This document shows positions 6,263-11,235 of a stretch of DNA of 11,235 nucleotides, piece after piece (position 1 is the first letter of the stretch; each line of letters begins with the position of its first letter). Both the position numbers and the translations under genes were made by a program. The stretch is from Thermoplasmata archaeon (lineage in GTDB: Archaea > Thermoplasmatota > Thermoplasmata > Sysuiplasmatales > Sysuiplasmataceae), in the NCBI GenBank assembly GCA_021811925.1, contig JAKAPY010000044.1:1-11235 (forward strand), in the 5' to 3' direction. The notes beneath the pieces are model-generated. The model was not told the DNA's origin and ran no database searches. It saw only the letters and a list, made by a program, of their open reading frames with translations.

Positions 6263-6947
6263 CCTTGAGGAATTCTACGCCGTCCTCCTGGGCCACTACG
6301 GGGATCCCATGTGGTGGCCCGCGGACACGCCCTTCGAGATGTGTGCAGGCGCGATTCTTACACAGAACACCTCCTGGAAAAACGTGGAAAGGGCAATAGC
6401 GGGACTGAAGAAACTGAACCTGATGACAGCTTCTGCAATTGCAAGGACAGCACCCGATGTACTTGAGCAGGTGATCAAGTCGAGCGGAAGCTACAGGCAG
6501 AAGGCCAGGAGGCTGAGGCTGTTCGCCCAGTTTGTCCTTGAAAGTTACGGCGGAAGGGTGGAACAGATGCGTGGAGTCCATGTCGACACCCTGAGGAGGG
6601 AATTGCTTTCGATACACGGGATTGGTCCTGAAACAGCCGATTCCATCCTTCTTTATGCATGTGATAAACCGGTCTTCGTAGCAGACGCTTATTCCAGAAG
6701 GATTTTTGGAAGACTCGGTGTTGCACCAGGAGATACTGGTTACGGGGCACTCAAGTCAATGGTGGAAGGCAGGCTTCGGGCAGATGCCCCGATGTACAAC
6801 AGGCTCCACGCACTGCTCGTTGAGTTCGGCAAACAGCTGTGCAGGCAAGAGCCGCTCTGCTCAAGATGTTTTGTCTCCTCAAGATGCAGGTACGGCTTGA
6901 ACTCGCTAAATGTAAAGAAGCGGGTCTCCGAAGACGAGGACGAATAG
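6219..6947 (+). CDS. Endonuclease III-related HhH-GPD DNA glycosylase (COG2231 / MagIII-like)
   Basis: Predicted base-excision repair glycosylase, 242 aa. The N-terminal motif ILTQNTSWKNVE (46-57) is typical of the COG2231 group that includes Helicobacter MagIII. The helix-hairpin-helix is LLSIHGIGPETADSILLYA (129-147), and catalytic Asp is D156 in FVADAYSRR. A C-terminal [4Fe-4S] loop has C208, C214, C217 and C223 (CX5CX2CX5C, one residue shorter in the first gap than E. coli Nth). At the position of the Nth catalytic lysine there is Glu138 (GIGPET). This predicts a monofunctional glycosylase without beta-lyase activity, perhaps acting on alkylated bases. ATG 6219 is chosen from a GAGGAG 7 nt upstream; ATG 6222 is equally possible. 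It overlaps thiL by 44 nt at its 5' end and the opposing prepilin peptidase gene by 42 nt at its 3' end. The substrate is not deducible. Confidence 0.9.
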   Translation: MMPSRKAASSLPLIDLEEFYAVLLGHYGDPMWWPADTPFEMCAGAILTQNTSWKNVERAIAGLKKLNLMTASAIARTAPDVLEQVIKSSGSYRQKARRLRLFAQFVLESYGGRVEQMRGVHVDTLRRELLSIHGIGPETADSILLYACDKPVFVADAYSRRIFGRLGVAPGDTGYGALKSMVEGRLRADAPMYNRLHALLVEFGKQLCRQEPLCSRCFVSSRCRYGLNSLNVKKRVSEDEDE

Positions 6948-7781
6948 AAGACCGGCAGTGAGAGCCAGAATGAAAGGTATTTTGGGTGAAGTCCACACGG
7001 TCCTCCAGCCGAGACTGCGTATTCTTTCGAGCATATCATCTTCGTCCACTGAGCCGAGTTTTTTCACCCGCCTGGGATTACCTGTTTCATCCGGCACTTC
7101 AAGCAGCCATTCCTTTCTCAAATCCACCGAGGACACGTCTTTCTGGCGCCCGAGAAACATGTGAGGCATCCTCGCCCTGCCCCTGGCCACGTTCTCGGCA
7201 AAAAGGGCAATAGGAATAGACAGAGAGAAAATCGCACCCATCAGTAGAACGCTCAGGAAAAATGGCAGAGTAAGGGTGACGAAAAGAGGCTGGAACATGC
7301 CAGTCACAGCTGGTGGATAGACCGGGAAGAGGACTGCGAGAGTTACTAGAGATTTTGCGTCCGCGCCACCCTTAATCACATCTATTTTGTATAGCACAAT
7401 TATGAAGAGAATCCACAGGGGGATTGATGCTGCTATGTCGACATATGTCTGTCCGATGAATGGATAGACCTCGTATGCAGAGATGAGTAGAAGGCATATC
7501 CCGATGGTGTACCGCAACAGTGTTCCACGCCTGCCAAGAGCGTGGTTCCAGTCTATGAACATGTCAGCAAACAGGAAAAAAGGGAGAACCAGAACAATGG
7601 CTGAGGCTCCCGGAAGTGGAAGTGTGCCAGTATAGACATTCAGAGCAATCAAGGCAAAGGCGACTCCCCCGAGAATGATCCAGAGCAGATTGCTTACTTC
7701 CCTTTCCCTGACATCCTCGGCTGATGCAATGAAAAAGACAGAAAGTGCCGCTGTGATGGCTGCGACGTACTCCAGGTCCAC
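6906..7781 (-). CDS. Archaeal type IV prepilin/preflagellin peptidase (A24, type II C-terminus)
   Basis: Membrane aspartyl protease that cleaves class III signal peptides of archaeal pilins and archaellins. In the 291-aa protein, catalytic D23 lies in EDVREREVSN after the first membrane helix, and the second Asp, D141, lies in KGGADAK, the GxGD-type motif. About six hydrophobic segments span 1-195. A soluble domain follows (about 200-265), and a last helix (about 268-284) is preceded by WTSPKIPF; this layout fits the archaeal A24 C-terminal type II family. Start is GTG 7781, with a modest TATA-like stretch (TTATCTAA) about 25 nt upstream. The CDF gene ends 64 nt upstream on the same strand. 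No pilin, archaellin, secretion ATPase or platform gene is nearby, so its substrates lie elsewhere. The last 42 nt overlap the glycosylase gene antisense. Confidence 0.9.
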   Translation of the reverse strand: MDLEYVAAITAALSVFFIASAEDVREREVSNLLWIILGGVAFALIALNVYTGTLPLPGASAIVLVLPFFLFADMFIDWNHALGRRGTLLRYTIGICLLLISAYEVYPFIGQTYVDIAASIPLWILFIIVLYKIDVIKGGADAKSLVTLAVLFPVYPPAVTGMFQPLFVTLTLPFFLSVLLMGAIFSLSIPIALFAENVARGRARMPHMFLGRQKDVSSVDLRKEWLLEVPDETGNPRRVKKLGSVDEDDMLERIRSLGWRTVWTSPKIPFILALTAGLLFVLVFGDPLLYI

Positions 7782-7801
7782 GCACTGAAGACAATTGGAG
7801 T

Positions 7802-7810
7802 ATTAGATAA
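7802..7810 (-). promoter_or_regulatory. Possible TATA-like box for the prepilin peptidase gene
   Basis: The minus strand reads TTATCTAAT, centred about 25 nt before GTG 7781. That spacing would give a leaderless mRNA. The match to a TATA consensus is imperfect, and read-through from the CDF gene is an alternative. Confidence 0.3.
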
Positions 7811-7845
7811 CACTTTTTACACCTGTCTGATTCGGTGAAAAAGCA

Positions 7846-8742
7846 TCAGCTCTCTGGTTCAACGATCACATGCTTGAATTCTGGCATTCTCTTCACAAGC
7901 TCCAATTGGACCTTGTCTATAGCCCTCTCAAGCTGATCGGTTGTCAGACCGTCCCTGAAATTAATCCTTATCACAATAAGAAGGCTCTCGGGTCCTAGGT
8001 ATATCGACTTTATCTCCCGAATCCTGTTGACATCCGGGAGCGTCTGCAGATCAGTTGTGACCTTGAGCATCTGCGTTTTGTCGAGTCCCCTCCCTATGAG
8101 CAATCCCCTTGATTCGGCCGAAAGGGCGATTCCAGTCACAAGCAGCAGGATTCCGTTGATGACTGCTGCGAGGGAATCGAAGTAATTGTACCCGGTGTAA
8201 CTGACAAGTGCCAGGGCACCAACAGCCACAAAGCTTGAGGCAATGCTCATAACGTCCTGAAGCAAAACCGTCCTTACCCCCTGGTGATACTTCTGGAGCG
8301 CATCCGGCCTGTTGTCATAGAACCTCCTCTTCCTGTAGATGATGTAGAGGAGGCTTGCGGTGCTCACCGCAATCGTAACGCCAAGGACCGTTATGCTGAG
8401 CCCGATATTTGTCACACTGTGGCCGTTGAAGAAATCGAACACGCCGCTCAGCACCACCACTGCGCCGTTGACCGAGAAGACAAACACGCCGCTCACAAAC
8501 GACCAGAAGAATCTCTCCAGCCCGTATCCGAAGTGATGGAGCTCGTCTGCCGGTCTCATTGAACTCCAGATTGCATACAGGAGCAGCCCACCGCTGGCAA
8601 GATCGCTGAGCTGGTAGAGCGCTTCAGAGAAGACAGCCTCACTCTTGCTTATCAACGAGATTGCCAGTATGAGGATGAAAAGCAGACCGTCTGCAAGTAG
8701 CGTTATCGAAATTGTTCTGTAGCTCTTGTCCCTGGACAACAT
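7846..8742 (-). CDS. Cation diffusion facilitator family transporter (SLC30A9-like branch) with altered metal site
   Basis: Predicted inner-membrane CDF protein of 298 aa with six hydrophobic segments in the first 210 residues and a cytosolic C-terminal ferredoxin-like domain (about 220-295). The segment HHFGYGLERFFWSF (69-82) matches the HPFGYGxERYFW signature of the ZnT9/SLC30A9-like group. In TM2, where CDF transporters carry H/DxxxD, this protein reads YQLSD (Y43, D47), so the first ligand is Tyr. In TM5 the family H/ExxxD or ED pattern is replaced by VLLQD (V159, Q162, D163). Only the two Asp remain, so Zn(II) transport is uncertain; another cation or a changed mechanism is possible. ATG 8742 lies 25 nt from an ATTATAG element. 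The gene is divergent from DUF373 and upstream of the prepilin peptidase gene. Confidence 0.88.
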   Translation of the reverse strand: MLSRDKSYRTISITLLADGLLFILILAISLISKSEAVFSEALYQLSDLASGGLLLYAIWSSMRPADELHHFGYGLERFFWSFVSGVFVFSVNGAVVVLSGVFDFFNGHSVTNIGLSITVLGVTIAVSTASLLYIIYRKRRFYDNRPDALQKYHQGVRTVLLQDVMSIASSFVAVGALALVSYTGYNYFDSLAAVINGILLLVTGIALSAESRGLLIGRGLDKTQMLKVTTDLQTLPDVNRIREIKSIYLGPESLLIVIRINFRDGLTTDQLERAIDKVQLELVKRMPEFKHVIVEPES

Positions 8743-8763
8743 TTCCTGTTCTGTCGTGCATTG

Positions 8764-8770
8764 CTATAAT
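8764..8770 (-). promoter_or_regulatory. TATA-like box for the CDF gene
   Basis: The minus strand reads ATTATAG, centred 25 nt before ATG 8742, compatible with a leaderless mRNA. A second AT-rich element further upstream, AAAAATCTTTTT at 8782-8793, is nearly self-complementary. It could be an alternative promoter or a binding site. Confidence 0.45.
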
Positions 8771-8847
8771 GGCCATCAAGTAAAAATCTTTTTGAAACAG
8801 GGATGTCCGGGGTCTGAAATGCTTTCGCCTCAACAAACAACAATTCA

Positions 8848-8855
8848 TTTAAATA
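8848..8855 (+). promoter_or_regulatory. TATA box for the DUF373-mptE operon
   Basis: TTTAAATA is a strong archaeal TATA match. Initiation about 25 nt downstream, near 8877, would leave a leader of about 7 nt before ATG 8884. No Shine-Dalgarno site is present. Confidence 0.6.
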
Positions 8856-8883
8856 GCGCACACGACAATTTAACACTGTTCAA

Positions 8884-10047
8884 ATGAAGACGCTGATTCT
8901 CTGCGTTGACCGGGATGATGACCTTGGGGCCAAGGCGCACCTGACCGGCCCGTTTGTTGGCCGAGAGGCCAACTTCGAGGCAGGCACAGCCCTGGCACTG
9001 GCCGACCCGGAGGATCCGGATGCAAACACGGTGCTCTCCGCCGTATCGATGTACGATGAGCTCTCGAAGAGGGGCATGGAAGTCCAGGTTGCCACCATCG
9101 TGGGAAGCCAGGACGTCGGCATTGAGTCGGACAGGATACTTGCACAGCAGCTTGAAAAGGTAATTGAAATTGTCAAGGCCGACAGGGCCATACTGGTCAG
9201 CAACGGCGCAGAGGATGAATTCTTCTATCCCGTGATATCGTCCAGGATAAAGATAGACAGCGTGAGAAGGATTTTCATAAAGCAGACACCCACGGTGGAG
9301 GGCGTCTACTACATACTGCTAAAAACGCTGAGAGACAAGAAAATGAGGAGGAAGCTCCTGGCGCCAATTTCGGCCATACTCCTGGTTTACGGCTTCTTCC
9401 TGATGTTCTCCGATCTTCTCAGCCTGAGCAATACGCATAACTTAGGCTACGTCTCGGCAATTGCCCCCGGGCTGATAACGTTCGTGATAGGCCTTTACCT
9501 GATTTGGTACGCCTATGACATAAGTGAGGCGATAAAGAGGGGATCGAAATCCATCTGGAAGGCCATCAGGTCTGGCAGCCAGATGCTGCCATTCGCAATC
9601 GTTACTGCGGTAATGATTGTGCTCGGGCTGCTCTATGCTTCCTCAACGGTGATAGATGCAAGAAACGTCCCTCCCCAGATACTGGTGCTCATATTCATCT
9701 CAAGCTTCCTCTGGATAGGCGTATTTGCAGTGTTCGTCCTGGAGGTTGGCAGGTTCGTGAATGTCTACATTAGCAAGCGGAAGATTTCATGGACTTCAAT
9801 CACCGCAGGTCTCATGTTCCTTGCCATTGGGCTCATAATACAAGGTGCAATCGATTCAATCAAGCTCATTTACCATTTGGTACCCATAAACACAGCGCTC
9901 ATTGTGGTCGAGGTGATTGCAGGAATACTGACAGCCATGTTCGGCGGATTGCTCAATGTCGGTGTTCACGGCATGGACGGCACACCGATTGATGATAACG
10001 ACGAAAGAGGCGAGGGTCCCGAAGCTGGAACCCAGGTTCTGAAATGA
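8884..10047 (+). CDS. DUF373 family membrane protein of unknown function
   Basis: A conserved archaeal protein whose role is not known to me. The 387-aa sequence has a soluble N-terminal domain (1-155) rich in conserved acidic motifs: VDRDDDLG (8-15), GPFVGREAN (22-30), ALADPEDPDANT (38-49), VGIESDR (78-84) and VSNGAEDEFFYP (105-116). About six membrane helices follow (near 158-180, 187-210, 235-255, 264-288, 303-321 and 334-355), then a charged tail (361-387). The Asp-rich N-terminus could bind a metal or nucleotide, but that is inference. Start is ATG 8884, 7 nt after predicted initiation. The stop overlaps the mptE start as ATGA, so translation of the two is probably coupled. The gene product may therefore act at the membrane in pterin metabolism or simply share regulation. 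Confidence 0.9.
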   Translation: MKTLILCVDRDDDLGAKAHLTGPFVGREANFEAGTALALADPEDPDANTVLSAVSMYDELSKRGMEVQVATIVGSQDVGIESDRILAQQLEKVIEIVKADRAILVSNGAEDEFFYPVISSRIKIDSVRRIFIKQTPTVEGVYYILLKTLRDKKMRRKLLAPISAILLVYGFFLMFSDLLSLSNTHNLGYVSAIAPGLITFVIGLYLIWYAYDISEAIKRGSKSIWKAIRSGSQMLPFAIVTAVMIVLGLLYASSTVIDARNVPPQILVLIFISSFLWIGVFAVFVLEVGRFVNVYISKRKISWTSITAGLMFLAIGLIIQGAIDSIKLIYHLVPINTALIVVEVIAGILTAMFGGLLNVGVHGMDGTPIDDNDERGEGPEAGTQVLK

Positions 10048-10736
10048 AATGGGAAGACTGGAGAGCAAGTTACGAGCGCATTCTTTCTGATTTCAATTAT
10101 GACCCTGGCAATGAGAAGGATGCCAGGGAGGCAGGTAACAGGGCATCTGCTTCCAATCCGGCCATACTGAAGGGAGAGGAAGCGCTGGGGGTGCTCAGGA
10201 AGACGCTTGCCCGCAAATGCCTGGTAACAGGAAATGCACCTTCTCTGGCGGTGGACATGGACAGGCTGAGTGCAGCCGGTGAACTCGCGGGAAGGGCAAT
10301 AGTCGCTTCAGACAGTTCGTGCCTGACGCTTCATGGCCTTGGCATTATCCCCGACGTAATAGTGACAGACCTCGACGGTGACATTGAAACGGAGAAAGGA
10401 ATGAATGGCTCGGGCTCCCTTGCTGTTGTGCACTTCCACGGCGACAACATAGCCAGGGCGACGGAATTTACTGGCAGCCTGAGGGGACTGGCAATAGTCA
10501 CAACCCAGGCTGGTCCCACCGACTGCACATTCAACTTTGGAGGTTTTACTGACGGTGACAGGGCCGTACTAATGTGTGAGGAATTCGGAGCGGCTGACGT
10601 GATTCTAGCAGGTTTCGATTTTGACAGAGTAGCGGAAAAGGGAGCGGAGGGAGATATCAAGAGAAGGAAACTAGCGCGTGCGAAATCGATAGTGGAAGAT
10701 GCCTCCTTGCGCGGCCTGAAGATTACGAATGCTTGA
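10044..10736 (+). CDS. mptE: 6-hydroxymethyl-7,8-dihydropterin pyrophosphokinase (archaeal MptE, DUF115)
   Basis: Transfers diphosphate from ATP to 6-hydroxymethyl-7,8-dihydropterin, replacing bacterial FolK. The product feeds dihydropteroate synthase or methanopterin synthesis. The 230-aa protein has GNAPSL (63-68), PDVIVTDLDGD (103-113), HFHGDN (130-135), TTQ (153-155), NFGGFTDGDRA (164-174) and AGFDF (189-193). These are the hallmark motifs of MptE in the usual order and at the usual length. The N-terminal MKWEDWRASYERI matches the family's start region and supports ATG 10044, which overlaps the DUF373 stop by 4 nt (ATGA). Given folP in the same window, the folate route is the likely destination here. 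All key acidic motifs look intact. Confidence 0.93.
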   Translation: MKWEDWRASYERILSDFNYDPGNEKDAREAGNRASASNPAILKGEEALGVLRKTLARKCLVTGNAPSLAVDMDRLSAAGELAGRAIVASDSSCLTLHGLGIIPDVIVTDLDGDIETEKGMNGSGSLAVVHFHGDNIARATEFTGSLRGLAIVTTQAGPTDCTFNFGGFTDGDRAVLMCEEFGAADVILAGFDFDRVAEKGAEGDIKRRKLARAKSIVEDASLRGLKITNA

Positions 10737-10803
10737 TTGGGGGCCACAATACGGGGAAATGATTTCGATGCAGGTTTTACTTGAGCGGAGGGAAAAAGGA
10801 GAG

Positions 10804-10811
10804 TATAATAA
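10804..10811 (+). promoter_or_regulatory. TATA box for the M50 protease gene
   Basis: TATAATAA in the 122-nt gap after mptE predicts initiation near 10832 and a leader of about 27 nt. That leader contains a ribosome binding site, unlike the leaderless genes nearby. It suggests the protease gene has its own promoter besides possible read-through from mptE. Confidence 0.5.
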
Positions 10812-10846
10812 GAGGGTGCTGTTCACTCCTTGCTTGACGGACCGCA

Positions 10847-10851
10847 GGTGA
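10847..10851 (+). promoter_or_regulatory. Ribosome binding site deciding the M50 start
   Basis: GGTGA is complementary to the anti-Shine-Dalgarno end of archaeal 16S rRNA and lies 7 nt before GTG 10859. An in-frame TGA at 10835-10837 closes off any earlier start except within this site. Confidence 0.5.
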
Positions 10852-10858
10852 GAGAAAA

Positions 10859-11235
10859 GTGGATACGTACGTCATTGTTGCGCTCATATTCATAGTATAC
10901 TTTGCGCTTCTCGTGTTTCTCTGGAAATCAGGACTGGCGAAGAGATGGAATATTTCGTTCATGGGACCGATGATCCTCCTCAGGACTGAGAAGGGGAGAG
11001 GTGCAATCAGGCGGGTATCAAAGGCAAGACGCTTCTGGATCATTTACGGCAAGATTTCACGTGTCCTCTTCCTCATAGGAATGAGTGCAATGATTGTGCT
11101 GCTGCTATGGGAGTCCACACTCGTTCTAAACATACCCAAGCAGAGCATACCCTCACCGCAGACATACCTTCTGCTGCCAGGCATCAATCCTTTTGTTCCT
11201 CTCGGTTACGGCCTTCTTGGAATAATAGTGGCTGT
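10859..11235 (+). CDS. Archaeal M50 / site-2-protease-like metallopeptidase (3' end outside window)
   Basis: The first 125 codons of a membrane protein. It has one helix at 3-22, a basic loop with NISFMGPMILLRTEKGRG (31-48), a second helix near 65-84, and then LLLPGINPFVPLGYGLLGIIVA (104-125). This order matches the start of archaeal M50 proteases, in which an LPGINxFIPLxYG segment is followed within a few residues by the HExxH zinc site. That site would fall just past base 11235, so catalytic competence cannot be judged. Start is GTG 10859, set by GGTGA 7 nt upstream and an in-frame stop at 10835. It lies downstream of mptE on the same strand with its own TATA box. Family assignment rests on this partial N-terminus. 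Confidence 0.75.
   Translation, partial: MDTYVIVALIFIVYFALLVFLWKSGLAKRWNISFMGPMILLRTEKGRGAIRRVSKARRFWIIYGKISRVLFLIGMSAMIVLLLWESTLVLNIPKQSIPSPQTYLLLPGINPFVPLGYGLLGIIVA

Noticed and set aside
10331..10747. 138-codon open frame on the - strand
   Set aside because: Antisense to mptE, which has every expected motif; no independent support.
10777..11043. 88-codon open frame on the - strand
   Set aside because: Antisense to the start of the M50 gene and its promoter; the + strand frame matches a known membrane protease family.
1..11235. Defence island, mobile element, CRISPR or biosynthetic cluster
   Set aside because: No transposase, integrase, nuclease-helicase set, repeat-spacer array or assembly-line enzyme is encoded; all genes look like core archaeal functions.

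Overview
The window is an archaeal chromosomal segment. MptE-type pterin pyrophosphokinase, a DUF373 membrane protein, an archaeal type II prepilin peptidase, a PAC2 proteasome chaperone and an archaeal M50 protease are all archaeal signatures. TATA-like boxes lie about 25 nt before several start codons, with no Shine-Dalgarno there, which suggests frequent leaderless mRNAs. GC content is moderate and genes are tightly packed on both strands. A Thermoplasmatota lineage is my best guess from gene style, but the sequence alone cannot fix it. I see no RNA genes, CRISPR, insertion sequence, phage or defence genes, and no gene-free stretch over 300 bases.

Layout: (1) dihydropteroate synthase folP (+, 5' end outside the window) converges on a FixC-like flavoprotein (-). 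(2) A 163-nt divergent promoter region separates fixC from malate dehydrogenase mdh (+), whose stop codon abuts that of the radical SAM enzyme amrS (-). (3) A PAC2 proteasome-assembly protein lies upstream of amrS on the same strand and is divergent from thiL. (4) thiL overlaps a COG2231-type helix-hairpin-helix DNA glycosylase gene (+), which overlaps a prepilin peptidase gene (-) tail to tail. (5) A CDF-family transporter (-) is divergent from DUF373 (+), which is joined by an ATGA overlap to mptE (+). An M50 site-2-protease-like gene (+) runs off the right edge.

Functional picture: this is mostly housekeeping. FolP and MptE are two steps of pterin/folate synthesis: MptE makes the diphosphate that FolP condenses with p-aminobenzoate. 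ThiL makes thiamine diphosphate. Mdh and the FixC-like protein belong to central carbon and electron metabolism. The PAC2 protein ends in a perfect HbYX proteasome-docking tripeptide.

I do not see a convincing new multi-gene system. The points most worth following are the translational coupling of the unknown DUF373 protein to MptE, the HbYX tail on the PAC2 protein, altered metal-site residues in the CDF transporter, Glu at the catalytic Lys position of the glycosylase, and very compact convergent gene ends.
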